Positions 22,525 to 35,330 of a stretch of 64,000 nt of DNA are shown here, piece by piece. The stretch is from Vitrella brassicaformis (lineage: Eukaryota; Sar; Vitrellaceae): NCBI GenBank assembly GCA_001179505.1, contig CDMY01000234.1:41261-105260 (forward strand), read 5' to 3'. Under the pieces are notes generated by a model, which saw nothing but the letters and a program-made list of their open reading frames with translations, searched no databases and had not been told where the DNA came from. Each line of letters starts with the position of its first letter. The stretch's first letter is position 1. The position numbers and the translations under genes are program-made.

Positions 22525-24263
22525 TCAGACGTCCAGCAGACACGTGTCGTCGCCCCGCCGGCCATTGGGCGACCCGCCATCACTTCCACCACTCGCCATG
22601 AGAGAGGCGAATGGCGGCCGCCCGCCCCTCCACCCCACTGTCTCATTAATACTGTTCTCGTCACCGCCAGCCATCTCCACGTCGATGCTGCTGCGCGTCG
22701 ATTGCGTCGAGAAGGAACCGGCCCACTTGTCGTCAGAGGAGAGGGGGGGCGACAGGGGGATGTCGGTCGTCTCGTCGATGTCAGCTGTGTCGGGGTCGCT
22801 CTTGACGAGTTGGTACTGGATGCGCTGGGAGTGGAGGGGGGGGGGGGTGTAGGAGTAGGGAACCGTCTCAAAGCTATCGGCGGGGGCGCCGCTCATCTCG
22901 CTGCCGTAGATGTGCGCCTCGACTGCGTGTTGGCTGTCGTTGGGGTTGCCGATGTCCTTCTCGAACAGCTGCACATACGACCACACCACATACGCGAAAT
23001 AACCTGTTTGTCGGTCGACACACACAGAGAAACACAAGACAGACATGGGTGCAGATGCGAGTGTCTGTCTGCACGAGTGCTGTCTGCGGTCACCGCCGAT
23101 GAAGACGTTGCCCACGAGAAGGGCGAATATGGTGGTCCTGACGACCGTGCAGGCCTCAGCAAAGCCGGCACTGGCACGCTGCGAGTGGTGGGCAAACAGC
23201 TTCTTTCCCTCTGCCTCCAAACCCGCACGCGCCTGAAGGACAGTGGAGGACGCACACACAGGCGGTTGTGTGTCCGTGTTGTGCCCCGCATTTTTTGTTG
23301 GCTGTGGCTGGCAGGGCAAGGTGCTTGGCTTGCTTACTTCGTCGCAGACGATGGCCATCCATACGGCGAGCCATATGGTGTCGACGACGATGCACGTGAC
23401 GTAGTAGAAGAAGTAGGTCTGCACGGGGGTCAGCCTGCGATCGGACCTGAAGATCTCTGCGTGGCGCGACGTGTTCCTGACCACACACAAACACACACAC
23501 GCATTCACACGCAAGCCTCTTCGTGTGCCGTGACTGACGGCCTGATGGCTTGCCTGAAGACGGCCACGAGGCAGAGCAGCGATAGCGTGAAGCGGACAGC
23601 CGCCAATAGGAGAGCTGCAACCACACAAAACACGACACACACACACACACACATACACACACGAGAATGGTTGCCATCCCTCCCCTCCTTGTCTGTGTTT
23701 GCCATTGCCTACATATGCCCTCTGCGACGGGGCCGTTGCCCTCAGCATACTCTACACACACAACACGACAGCGTCGAACAGTCAGACCAGATGAGCGTTC
23801 GAGCGTCCTGTTCGGCCTGGGTCTAGAAGGTGCGTGTACGATAGATACCCTCGAACACGATGATGCCCGAGCTCCCGAGGACGGAAAAGAAGGCGTCCGC
23901 CTGCACACAGAGAGGAGAGGGACGGACGCACGCGCACAAGACAGCAAACCCCGTGTGTGTACGTGTGTGACACATGCATGTGGTTGCAGCCCGTTGGTGT
24001 GTCTGTGTGTGACGGGGCCATACCATGTCGAGGGATGCGATCCATGTGACTCCCGCCGCCAGTGACTGGCCACAGCAAAACTGACACACCACACGCAGAC
24101 ACACACACACCACAGACAGACAGACAGCCATGCGTGCGTCAGTGAGAAGATGGGGAGATCTCCCTTTCTCCCTCTCCCCGGTGCGTACGGACGGCCTGCA
24201 TTGTCTGTGTCTTACCCCAGTCAGTGGCTCCACCTTGAAGCCCAGCAGACCGTCGAACACCAT
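22525..24263 (-). CDS. Multi-pass membrane protein, family not recognised
   Basis: The start MVFDGLLGFKVEPLTG is at 24263. Hydrophobic segments follow in separate exons: CCGQSLAAGVTWIASLDM, FFSVLGSSGIIVFEGIY, LLLAAVRFTLSLLCLVAVF, FYYVTCIVVDTIWLAVWMAI, TVVRTTIFALLVGNVFIG and YFAYVVWSYVQLF, so four to six membrane spans. Between spans 4 and 5 there is a charged loop (AGLEAEGKKLFAHHSQ). The C-terminal 120 residues, after YGSEMSGAPADSF, are hydrophilic and Ser/Thr/Pro-rich and end DDTCLLDV. The layout is of a small four-span membrane protein with a long cytosolic tail. No transporter or channel signature is visible. Exons are short, and six or seven introns carry CA/TG tracts. Confidence 0.6.
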
Positions 24264-24490
24264 CTTGCCTCTGGCGCGCCGCCTTGATATGCACAAATGG
24301 CGGTGTCCAGGCAACGGGAACGCAGATCTGTAAAAAAGCAGATGCGATAGGGCCTCCTGTCCTCGGAAGCTTTGGTTTTTGTCCGATGTCGGACTCTCAG
24401 AAGGGATCGGCGACGCGAGCTTAGGTTTTCAAACCCTTCACATCTCCCCCGGCGCTGTCCATCCATCCGCTGCATTTGACTGACAGCATC

Positions 24491-26273
24491 ATGGTGCAGC
24501 CGCAGAGGACCACGATCTTGCTCATGATCTGCCTGGCCCCGCTGCTGTCCATCGCAGCCTTCCGACCCTCCCCGTCTGCCTTTGTCCGCCATGCATCCTT
24601 CTCCCTCCAATCGCCACATAAACACACGAGGAGGCGGCACCGTCTTATGCACAGCAGCCCGACGATGCTCTCGCTGCCGCCAGTGCTTGAGGGCCTGCTC
24701 AAGCCGACGACGACAGGCAGACCGAGTTCGTTTGTTGAGAGGCGCGACGAGCGGCCCGATGCGGGCAGGTTCTATCTGAATCCCTTCTGGGCGCCCTATT
24801 TCACAAGGCCGACGTTAAGGCGGCAGCTTGATGAGTGGACATGGGTGTTCGAGCAGCGGCTGGGCCTCTTCAATGTGAGTGAGATCGTCAGGTGGGCAAA
24901 AGCGGAAGCGACGGCAGTGAATGAATGCGGCAGGATGAAGCGGGTTTCCTCTTCTCGCTGTCTGTCTGTCTGTCTGTCTGTCTGGGTGTGTGTGACTGTG
25001 TGTGTGTGACTGCGTGTGGTTTAGGATGACGGTGTTGCGGTTGGACAGTGGTGGGCTGTTTGTGTTCTCTCCCGTGGCGCCGACTGGCGAATGCATCGCA
25101 CTGCTTAATGTGGGCACTCCGACAATCCGCCAGATGTGCGTCGGTCACTGTGGTACTGGATGGATGGATGGCTTCAGGACATTGGCGGCGAGGTTGAGTA
25201 CATTGTCCTCCCGAGTGCTGCGCTCGAACACAAACTGTGTATGTGATCAACGAGGCGCTATGTGTGTGCGTGTGTATTCCTGAATGATGAGTTCGTCTTT
25301 TGTTCCTCCATCTTTGCTATGCCATGCAGTCACCCAGAGCTTCGTCAAGAAGTACCCAAGGGCAGAGGTACACATCGATGATGGCACTTTCACACACATA
25401 CAGCCAGCACCCATGATCTCCTTCTCCTCTCTCGTCAGGTCTTTATCGCTCCCGGCCAGTTCTCATACCCCTTCTCCCCTCCCGGCGGCCCGCTGGGCTT
25501 CACGCCAGACGGAGTGCTCACCAACGATCTGATAACACCATTCAGCAACGAGATAGAGCACGCAACTTTCCTGGCATCGTCGGACGTCGGCAGTGCGGCT
25601 GAGGTGGCCATGTTCCACAAAAGCAGTCGCACCTTACTGACCGTCGACAGCATCGCTTTGATCGACCGACGGCGGGAGGAGAGGCGAGACGTGAAGGCGC
25701 AGTGCAGCGCGCTGCAGGTGCGCGATCGAGGGAGCGAGGAGCGAGTCGTTGTGTGTATGAGCGCCGCCCTCGTTGTATCCTTCTGTGTTGCAGGTGCTGT
25801 TCTTCCAGTGTGCGCCTGATGTGAACCCAAGTGGCTTCTTTTACAACGTCCCCAGCAAGTACGACAACTGGTTCGATCAGCTCGTGGTGCCGCCCACCGT
25901 CAGGAAATGGGTGAACAAGGAAATGAGATCGCTTGGGAAGGGGTGGTGACGACTTGGCTCTGTGGCCGTCGGCAGGTGATCGAGGTCAACCCTCAGACGA
26001 CCAAGGAATGGCTCGATCGCATCTCACGCTTCAAATTCGACCGCATCATACCCTGCCACTTCGACGCGCCAATCGCAGCAAACACGTAAGCCGACGCCTT
26101 CCTGCTGTGTGTGCTGTTGCCCCATCCTTGCGCGTGTGTCTGTGTTGGTCAGTCGGGATTTCCTCGCCAGCTTCTCGTTCTTGACTGACCGGAGGAAAGC
26201 CGACGCGACTTTTCGGCCTGGACTTGCACCTTTCATTGAGAGTGTGGCGGAGAGCCTCCCCAAGGGACGGTGA
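24491..26273 (+). CDS. DUF4336 family protein with probable organelle-targeting leader
   Basis: DUF4336 proteins are found in plants, algae and cyanobacteria and resemble metallo-beta-lactamase-fold proteins; their reaction is not established. The N-terminus is hydrophobic (ILLMICLAPLLSIAAF), then Ser/Pro/Arg-rich, as expected of a bipartite plastid leader in an alga with a complex plastid (inference). Exon 1 ends at 24891 and exon 2 starts at 25025, joining as NVSEIVRMTVLRLDSGGLFV. Family motifs follow: FSPVAPTGECIALL, GGEVEYIVLPSAALEHKLF, FVKKYPRAEVFIAPGQFSYP, FSNEIEHATFL, EVAMFHKSSRTLLTVDS, FFYNVPSKYDNWFDQ and FDRIIPCHFDAPIAA. The final exon, after VEVNPQ and PCHFDAP, has DFLASFSFLTDRRKAD and ends at 26273. 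Confidence 0.8.
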
Positions 26274-26719
26274 TCGACGGTGACCTGTCAACCGACAGAG
26301 GGAGAGGTGCAATGGGTGTCGATCAGTGAGGGTGGATGCATTTACTGTCTTGGATGGATGGATGGATGGATGGACTCTTCCACGCCAGCGACGGTTTGTG
26401 GTCTGAGTGAATGAAGATAAGGTTCAGTGCATGCAATGCATGACTGAGGGACACTTTGTCCCTCCCTGTCAAGTCTGTCTACTGAGACGTACGCATGTCA
26501 TCTCATGTATGTCTCACGCTACCTACACGCTATCGACACCAGTGTGTGTGCTACTCACACAAGACATCCAGGCATGCATCGCATCAGATACATCACGGGC
26601 ATCTACACGCCCACATGGCACACTGCCGCCCATCGACGGGCCCGACTATTGTGTCTCGTGCTGACCGATCGCCGCCCTCCACCACATCGCGCCACCTCAT
26701 TCGAAAGCCAACAGTCGTA
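26274..26719. other. Convergent intergenic spacer
   Basis: This contains a (GGAT)n run at about 26351-26373 and otherwise unremarkable sequence. No coding signal is seen. Confidence 0.4.
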
Positions 26720-29700
26720 TCATTCCGGTGCGCCTCCCTGTCTCAAGAAAGGCGGGTGCGTGAAGGAGGGCGTCATCGAGCGAGAGACACCAGTGTAGAG
26801 AATCGGCCGTATAAGGGGGTTTGGTGGCGGTGGTACTGGTGGGTGGGTGCTGCAGCACTTGCTCTGCTGCGGTGAGCGGCTGCGCGTGTCCGTCTGCGTA
26901 GCGGGCTGAAGGGAAGAGGGCATTATAGCGTTGTTCACCCAGCGAAGTGGGGGACTGGCAGACAGAGGATGCAAAGGAATGAGCGTGGGTATGCGTATCT
27001 GTGGTCTGTGTCGGCATACCGGATGATGAGTGGCGGCGATTTGATGACCAAGCACCCGCGGGCCTCGCCTTGTGGCTGAGGCTTTGAGGGAGGGGGTGCT
27101 GACTTGTGAGCCCGTCGGGGAGGCTCGTTCATGACCATGGCTCGGTCCAGCTCCTGCATGGCTTGGTCGAAATCGCCACCCAGGTGCTCCAATCTACGCA
27201 GGCTGGTCTTCATTTGCTGACACATCGCACGAGGGACACGACCACATGGATATGTGTGAGGCACGTTTTTGTCTCCGTGTGCGGTCACCTGTATGTGCTG
27301 CTGCAGTGTGTGCAGGCTCTCCAGCTGCGGTGGTGTCTGTGTCTTGCCTCCTGCTCCCGCTGCCGCCCTGCTGTGGCAGCTGAGGATGGACAGAGGCGCA
27401 GACTGATGCGAGCCGGCGCCATCAAATGTCGGCGTTCTTATGATGCCGCCCCCTGGCGCTGCCGCATCATTCGATCCTCTCCTATTCACCACAATCCTCA
27501 CGTGTCTGCCCTCGCCATGGTTTTCCCTCAGCTGTCGGTTCTCCTCCCGTAATGCATCGATCTCTCTCTCCAGCTCCTCAATGCGGTGCATCTGCCGCCT
27601 GAGCGTGTCACCTGTGGCGTTGGCAAGGTCGTCGAAGTAGAGGTTTCTGGGGCTGATGTTCTCGCTGCTGCTGTCTTCGCTGTTGGAGCTGTTGAGCATC
27701 ATGCTGTGCAACATGTCTCGGTCGCCAGTGCCGCCCAAAGCCAGGGAGGGCGAAATAGCGCCGAAGATGTCCGGTCTCTGAAGTAGAGAGAGCGAAATAT
27801 CTGTCATCCCATGAGATGTCATTTGTCTCGTGATACCTGGGAAACGATCTCCTTGATCAGGTCCTGCATCTTCTCCATCTGATTTACGACATACAGGAGA
27901 GGATCCCACACACATGTCTTGTGTCGCTTACCCACCCGACCACCTGTGCGACGAATCTGGGTGTGGCGGCCATCGAACCAGATGGCCGCCCCGGCGTCAT
28001 AGCCCCATAAACACTGCTGGCTCGTCTTCGATCGCTCTGGCTGTCGGGTGTGGTTGGGGATCGGCTATTGGCCAACGGGTCGGGGGATGAGGTGGTCGAC
28101 GGTCGATGGGAGTTGAGACGGAGTGGGGACGGCTTCGGGCGCGACGCCCGGCGACCCGCCTTTGAGGACTCATCTTCGATGAGGGTCACCGTCTTCCTTC
28201 GTCCAGTTGATTGGGGTGGGGATCTCTTGGTTAGCCTGTTTCCGACTACCCCGACAGGCACAATCTCCTCCTTCAACCTCTGCAGCTTGTTGATCGCCTT
28301 GTCCTTCTGCCGCCCCCTCGTTATGCCCCGCAGGGTCCCTTCCAAGTGTTGAATCCGCCGCTTCAGGTCGAGGTTCTCACTTGTGACGCTCCGAAGGTTC
28401 TCGCGCAATATGAGCTCAACTTCGTCGTCGTCTCGGCTCCGTCTCGGAAGCTCGGCGCTCGCCGCTCGCCATAAGTCCCTGTTGATGAGAGCATTGAGCG
28501 GCTCTCTAGGCGATGGAACGACTGGGTCGTCGGCGGAGGCGGCGCTGTCGTCCTGCAGCGCGCTACTGAGCTCGTCACTGAGGGATTTTGGTGCGAGGGG
28601 GAGCCGGGGGACGGCGGGAGCGGCAGACTGAAAAGGCCAAAGAGGGATAAAGCTTGTCACAATAATACGTGCGTGTGATTGTTAGCGTACCGATGGTGAG
28701 ACGTTTTGTCTGTCGTTGCCGCCTTGCGACTCTGGTCTCGACTCCCGCGATGCCCTCGGTGTGACGTCGGCTCTCAGCAGCTGCCGATCGAGGTTGGCCC
28801 CGTCAGACAGACCTGACAGGCAGTCAAGAAGTGAAGGACCGATACACTGTGATCTCTTGTGTCTTTGTACTCAGTCTGGTGATGGACGTGCGGTCGCCGA
28901 AGATTGTCATGTTGCGTTGGTTGCGGGCGTGGAGCAGAGCGGTCACTTCGTCCTAGCAAATCAACACACACAGAGACATGCCTCTCAACACTTGCTACAA
29001 ATAGAGAGATGCTGTCTCAGTACCTTTTCCTTCTGCAGCAGCCTGTTTCTCTCTTCGAGTGCGTGTTTGGCCTTTTCCAAATCAATGAGGTTACTCTGCA
29101 GGCCCAGCAGACGAGATTGCATCCGACGCATTTCAATCCTGAGGCGGCACACAGATATAGAAACTTGAGTGAGACATGGGAGACACAGAGTTCACTCACT
29201 TTTGCTGGGAGTCTGCCCTCTTGACGGCGGGCGGTAGGGTGGCGTTGAGGGCCATCTGCTCTAGGTCCTTCACCGCCCCGTCGTCATGGCCGGACATCTT
29301 GTCAAGCGACTCCTGCAAGCACCACCAACCGTCCATCACGTTGCCGACCAGCATCGTTCATGCATGTCTCACCCACCTGGAGGTCCGTCACTTGCTGCTT
29401 CAGACGTTCGTTTTCGCGCATCAGCTGAGACTTCTGCCTCTCTAGGTTATCCAGTGACTGACCACACATGCAGACATACCACTTGTGTCTCACCATCGAT
29501 GGTCGTGTCGTGTCACACCATTTTGGCAATTTCGTCTTCGCTGGATCGCGAAGCCCTGTCTTGTCGGCTCAGCTGTGTCCTTAAGTTGGCGTTCTCCTCC
29601 TTGAGTCTCTCCCCCTCTCGCCTGAGGAAGCCAATCTCCTCCACCATGCTGTCCCATTCTGCCTCGTAACCACCCGAGCTCTGCGACACAATGAACGAGC

Positions 29701-31283
29701 CGTGCATATGTGCACGCCGCTTGTGTCTGTGCTACTCACCGCGGCAGACTCTCGTCTGAGTGATCGGTTGCTGTGTCGTCGCTTCTTGAGGGCGGCAATG
29801 GTTCGGCGCAGCGACGCGACCTCTTCTTCCAACCCGACATCACGCTGCGCAAAGTCACCCAACACGACCTCGGTGCGCTCCAACTGCTCTGTCAGCTCCT
29901 GCACCACACATGGACCCATGGTGTCCATGTCTTTGTCAGTGCATGTAGTGTGCCTTGAGTGACTGACGTCATTTTCAGCCCCAACGCGTCTCAGCTCTTT
30001 GATAAGGGTTGATGTGCGAATCTCTTCCATCTCGCTCTGTAGCTGGACGAGCCGATTCTGTGTCTCAGCCAACTCCTGCATGAAAGAACGGCTTGGTTTT
30101 GATGCGTCGATGTCTCTCTTCTTGGCTCACCTTCTCTGCTTCTGTCCGTCTGGTCTTCTCTTCCTCCAGTTCTCTGGCCAGCTGCTGTGACTTCCCTCCA
30201 TCAAGCAGACCTATGGGGCCGCCAGATCGGTGCACTACAGCAACACATGCAGATGAAAGACATGCACTCATGAGAGAAAGGCTTGGATGTGCTTGCCCCC
30301 CACCCTGGAGGGTCTGCAGCTCGTCTAGGTCTTCTTCATCCATGTCAATCATCTCCACACCCCGCTGCAGCGACTGCATGCCACCGAAGGCAAGGCGCAC
30401 ACACATTCGGTCCGAATGCGTCGGTCCTTCTGCCTTCCTTCGTTCCTGGTACCGTGAGCACTTTTATAAGCGAAAACATCTTGCCCGTCACGACGACGCT
30501 TTGGAAACGGTCGCGCAGCTGATCGCCACTCTTCATCGACATCACGGACGACCAATCAGCCAACAGCGAGCCCCCTCCGCTTTGCCTCTCAGGCTGGACG
30601 TCAGTCTTCCTTCGTGTATTCTCTTCGTGCGCCGTTTCCCCTGCTGTCTCTTCGAAGGACTTCGACCGCTCATCGGTCGGGTCAGAGTGCCGTTGGTCTG
30701 TCGAGTGAGAGGAGCGGGGCTGCAGCGAGTCGCGGGAAGGAAAGCCGCCACGACGCCTGGCTGCGAACTGCGCGTTGATGTCGCTGGCCGATCGTAGGAG
30801 GTCGGAGACGCGATGCTCCATGTCGTCGATCCTCTGCTCGACATTCTTCTTGCCTTCGTCTCGTCTGCCATCCCCCTCCTCCCCCTCCTCCGCAATTGTC
30901 ATCAGCGCGGGCACAGTACTCGCGCTCACAAGACCCGACGGCCGACCCCGACCAACGCCTCTCCCCCTTGCGGCCGTCGCTGCCTGACTCGTGGGTGATT
31001 TGAGAGGGCTCTCGGGGTCGGCGAGGATAGACTCTTTTGGCTCGGACGCGTCTGTGTTGGCGGACGCGACAGGCCATCGAATTTGGAGGGACTTGCGATG
31101 GCTGCCGGACTGCTGGGATTGCCGGGGACCCGCGCCGCTGCAAACAAGAGTCAGGGACCGAAAAACAAGGTGAATCCCTTTTCAGACGGCCCTGTTATTT
31201 GTTGACCGTTGTTTTGTGGACTCTTTCTTTGTTCCCTCTGGTAGAGTGAGGGCACCAGCCGAGCTTGACCGCGCGTTTTTCAT
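26720..31283 (-). CDS. Large coiled-coil protein
   Basis: About seventeen exons encode roughly 1,100 residues. The proposed start is ATG at 31281-31283 (MKNARSSSAGALTLPEG), joined in phase to GAGPRQSQQSGSHRKS at 31141. A disordered basic and Ser/Pro-rich head follows (ESPLKSPTSQAATAARGRG). Coiled coil then alternates with short exons: RIDDMEHRVSDLLRSASD, QLARELEEEKTRRTEAEK, ETQNRLVQLQSEMEEIRTS, EQLERTEVVLGDFAQRD, SMVEEIGFLRREGERLKEEN, RQKSQLMRENERLKQQV, LGLQSNLIDLEKAKHALEER. A Ser/Pro-rich linker (28620-27960) and further heptads (RIEELEREIDALREENRQL) come next. The last exon ends RQGGAPE at 26720. The family is not recognised; the layout suits a scaffold or cytoskeletal protein. It shares its upstream region with the S28 peptidase gene. 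Confidence 0.6.
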
Positions 31284-32225
31284 GAGGTCCACGGTCAAAG
31301 ACAGACGGTGGCTCGACTTGCTGGTGGGCCTGAGGCAAAGAGGGCGCTATCCCATTCGGGCAACGCGTCCGAGTACCTCTCAGTGCTCTGTGATGTTCGT
31401 GAAGCTGCACTTCTGCCGAGATGAGGTGTGGTTGGCGTCTTGGGGGCTGATGCACCATCAAAGGAACCGTCGAATAGCAGCGAGCGCGAAAGCCTGAAAG
31501 TACACAAAAGGCACCTCCACCTGTCTGCGTATTGCACGCAGTATGGCCGTACGCACCGGCCATCATCGTCGCTCCCTTTGGATAGTCCCAATGGCATGTC
31601 CCTAAAGGCGGCAGACAGGCGAGGCGGCCGGGCTCGTGTGTCGAGGCGGATGCCAAACTTAGGGCGGGCTGTCGAGGAACGACGGAAGCTGCGCAGAGGA
31701 GCGAATGTGAGGGGCGACTCTCACATTCAGCGTTTGTCGCTGTGCCCCCTGTTTGTACCTGCTGGCGTCATTTGTTCTCTGACCCCCACCCTCTGCAATC
31801 TGTGCGCACAGCAAACAAGACCGAAAGAGTGGCAAAGTGCCATTGGCCCATGGCTCAAATGTACCTCGACGCTTCTGCTGTGCCTGAGTGCTATTCGAGG
31901 GGCAGGCTGCAGGCACATAAGAGATACACGTCTGATCACGCCATGCTTACCATACCCGCTGACAACCTGACAACCATACTCGCTTACCATACACGTCTGT
32001 TCAATGGCTGCGAGGCGGGCCTCTTTGCTCAAGCTTTCCATCATTCCCAAAACTCCTCGCAGGGGGAAGGAGGAAGGGGAAGAAGGGAGAGCGTTCGACT
32101 TCGTTTTGAGATCGCAACTGGCGATCCGTCGCGCGACGGATCCGCAATTGCGGATCCGCACAACGCAGAAAGGAACGCATGAGGGCTTCAGCAGCATGTA
32201 TCTTCTCTCCAGATCTACACTCACA
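31284..32225. other. Divergent intergenic region
   Basis: This separates the coiled-coil gene (-) from the S28 peptidase gene (+). It contains a 9-bp hairpin (arms 31703-31711 and 31720-31728), a partial direct repeat of accatac-type words near 31948-31992 and the two overlapping palindromes at 32123-32157. No convincing coding frame is seen. Confidence 0.45.
32123..32157. promoter_or_regulatory. Two overlapping perfect 20-bp palindromes
   Basis: gatccgtcgcgcgacggatc (32123-32142) and ggatccgcaattgcggatcc (32138-32157) are each their own reverse complement and share five bases. They lie about 70-100 bases before the peptidase start codon. Dimeric transcription-factor sites or a cruciform are possible; the function is inferred, the symmetry is seen. 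Confidence 0.7.
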
Positions 32226-35091
32226 ATGGAACTCCGTCATCTTTTCATCGCGTTGATATTGCTGGTCGCCCATTCATCGTTGTCAGCAGGCGACAGCCAT
32301 GATGGCCATGATGGCAAGAAGAACATCACGGCGCTGCGGAAGAAGCTGCTGGGCAACGCCACCACGCAGTACTATCAGGTGTCGTTGGACCACTTCAACT
32401 GGCGGCACAATGAGAGCTTCTATGTGCGGTACCTCATCGACGACACGCACTGGGGAGGGCTGGGGTACCCCATGCTGCTCTACACGGGAGGCGAGGGACC
32501 AATCGAGAGCTTCTTCGTCACTTCCAAATTCGTCACCAAGACAATCGCAGAGCGATTCAAGGTCAGCGGACGATCATATCGTCTGTGCCCACGGGCGCGC
32601 TCAGCTCCCTTTCAATGTGTTGTGTTTGTGTTGGCGGTGCAGGCGCTTTTGTTGTTCATCGAGCACCGGCAGTTCGGCGCATCCTGGCCCGAGATTGGCT
32701 TCGCGTCATTGGGCTACCTGATGCCGGAACAGGCCCTCGAGGACTTTGCAGGGCTGGCGCAATGTGTGGCGGAGCAGCTGCCCACGGGAATGGATCGACA
32801 AAGGGCGCTGCCGACCATCGCCGTCGGATCGTCATACTCTGGTAAATGTTGATGTCATTCATACTCTGTCCGTGTGTCGTCGGTTGTGACCTGCTGTCTG
32901 TGGGTATGTGTGTGCAGGGATGCTGAGTGCGTGGATGCGGTCTAAGTACCCGTCTGTGGTCGACATGGCCGTCTCATCGTCAGCGCCCGTCATTCAGGGC
33001 CAGCACAGGTCAGGTGAGCAACGTATACGAACTCACAGACAGACGCAGACACACCAAAGTACAATAAATAACCTTTCCTTCCATTGGTCGGTTGATCGAT
33101 CAGGCGTGGCTTCAGCCGTGTGGTGACAGACGACCTGCAGCAGGCGGGGTGTGCCCTGGAGGTCAAGAAGGTCTTCCACCTGCTGGCGCTCACCTACGCC
33201 CACCCCTCCACATACCTCCCACATCTAAAGCGGTCGTTGGACCTCTGCCCCCCCTCGCACCCACCCAGACGCCCCAATGCAACCGAGGATGTGCTCGGCA
33301 TCACCGTGTGGCTGGTGTCGTCGATGGACACCATCGCCCAGTATGACATCCCTTATCGACTGGGCAGCCTCGCAGCCCATCCACTCAAGCACTTCTGCGC
33401 GGAGCTCCGGGCGAACCGCACTGCCTTCGCTTTTGAGCTGCCCGTCCCCACCGCTGACACAAAGACACAGTTGAGAGGAGGGCGAGTGCCGGTTGACACT
33501 TACGAGTCGGTGTTCCGGTCGGTCAAGGGTGCGCTCAACTCGACGCTCTCCCTCACCGACCGGCCCGGCGCGTGTCTACCTCTCGAGAATAACCTGACGA
33601 GCGAGGGGCTGCCCTTGGGGGATCGGGTGTCGTGGAACTACCTCTGCTGCACCGTCTTCGGCGACTCGTGCACAGACGAGATCTTCTTCACAGACGGCTT
33701 CGACTTCGCCTCTGTGAAGACCGACCGGTGGGCAGAGGAGGAATGGAGGGCGCCGGGCGTGTTGCCCAACCTGGAGCAGCTGATCGGCCGGGAGGAGCGT
33801 GCCAACTGCGAGGCAATGTATGGTGTCAAGCCTGACGACCGGTGGGTGGCGCGGTACACGGGGTACCGGTACGACACCTGCGACAAGGTGGTCTTCACCA
33901 ACGGGCTGGTGGACCCTCTCAGCGGCGAGTCGATCCTCGAAGCGCCGTCCAAGACATGCCCAGTATGCCTGGCCCGTGGATGTGTCTCAAACGCCCCTTA
34001 TGTGGCTTCTCTCTCCCTGTCACGCTCACTAGGTACTGAACATTGCTGGCGGCGCCCATGCGCTGGATCTGGGTTTCATTCGTGACGACGACCCGCCGTC
34101 CCTTAAGCGCGCCAGGCGACAGGTCATCAAGCAGCTGGATGAGTGGCTGACCGGCATGGGGCGGGGGGAGGAGCAGGAGCAGAACACCAACGCCACAGCA
34201 GCAAACCTGACCGGTGAGTGAGAGCAAAGAGAGGAGAGATTGGCCAAACAGCCTCTCGCATGTGTGTGTGTGTGTGTGTCTTGTGTGTGTGTGTTGCAGC
34301 CAAGGCGATGGTGGAAAGGATACTCCATCAGTGCGGAACCGACTCGCCCTCTTTCAAGATGACCCGCGCCAAGCTCCTCAAGACCGACCTCGACCTGCCC
34401 GACGTGGGGGAGGCCGGCGGCTCAATGTCCGTCGCGGGCGTCATCTGGCAGGTGATCTTCTACCTCGTGCTCATCGCTATCGGCATGGCTATCGGTACGT
34501 CCGCACACACACTGGTGACCAGTGCGACGTCGTGAGCTCCGTGCTGCTTACCTTTACCTTCACCTTTCCTGCAGGTGCCTACTACAGCGCGCCTTTGCGT
34601 CGGTGTGTCCGTTGGCGGCCCGGCTGCCCCCGCACACAGCCGATGGAGGTGGTGCTGGGACCCGCCGCATTCACTAACGGCACACGAGTACTCATGAAAG
34701 ATAGCCACCCAAACACACCCACAGCTGCCCATCAATTCTGTGCTGTTGTTTTGTCAAACAGGTCCCTGGCAGCCGCGCCGCCCCATTGCTGAGTGACGAC
34801 TTCATGGAGCTGCACCAGATGGGCCCACGCGAGAGCCATGCGGACGAAGACGAGGACCATCCACAAGAAGACAACAGCACCAACCACCACTACCACAACG
34901 ATCGGCCGGCACAACAGCTGCTGCGGCCGGCCAAGAATGACGAGAGGGAACGGCAAAGAGAGAGGGAGCGGGAGAGGGAGAGGGGGAGGGAGCGGGAGAG
35001 GGAGAGGGAGAAGGAGCGAGGGCGGCAGAGGGGCAAAAAGGGGGCAGATGAGGTGGAGCTACAACCGATAGTTGAGCAGGGTGATGGATGA
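32226..35091 (+). CDS. S28 family serine carboxypeptidase (Pro-X carboxypeptidase-like), membrane-anchored
   Basis: S28 enzymes cleave after proline in lysosomal or secretory compartments. The signal peptide is ELRHLFIALILLVAHSSLS; an in-frame ATG at 32197 could add ten residues. Motifs: YYQVSLDHFNW, LLYTGGEGPIESF, LFIEHRQFGASWP and the nucleophile motif GSSYSGMLSAWMRSKYP, interrupted by an intron after GSSYSG. The acid residue lies in VVFTNGLVDPLSGESI and the His in LNIAGGAHALDLGF. Cysteines and NxT/S sequons fit a luminal enzyme. Unlike typical soluble members, the protein continues past the catalytic domain to a membrane span (IWQVIFYLVLIAIGMAIG). A cytosolic tail follows with an acidic patch (ADEDEDHPQED) and a long Arg/Glu repeat (about 34955-35030). 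The last splice junction, after YYSAPLRR, is approximate. Confidence 0.85.
34950..35035 (+). repeat. Purine-rich hexamer-like repeat coding Arg/Glu
   Basis: Repeats of gagagggagcgg and gagagggagagg type encode the alternating Arg-Glu tail of the S28 peptidase. On the sense strand it is almost pure purine. Confidence 0.8.
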
Positions 35092-35330
35092 AATGAGAGA
35101 GAAGACTGGATGATGGATGGCTCACCGGCCTATAATATCGATGAGATGAGCGATGGGTGTAGAGAACGGCATGTTTGTGAATTGGTGTGTTTATGCGAAC
35201 TTACTTAGTGTGTGGGACAGATGAGACACCGTGTGCATCTTCCTTTACATCGTGAGGCAGACCCGCATCACCTTCATTTTCAGATCGCAAACCTCGCCGT
35301 CTCCGAGTCGCTCTCACTCCCCCTCTGAAA

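Noticed and set aside
31428-31970. Plus-strand frame of 180 residues upstream of the S28 peptidase
   Set aside because: No motif, no splice link to the peptidase start, and it lies in a divergent promoter region.
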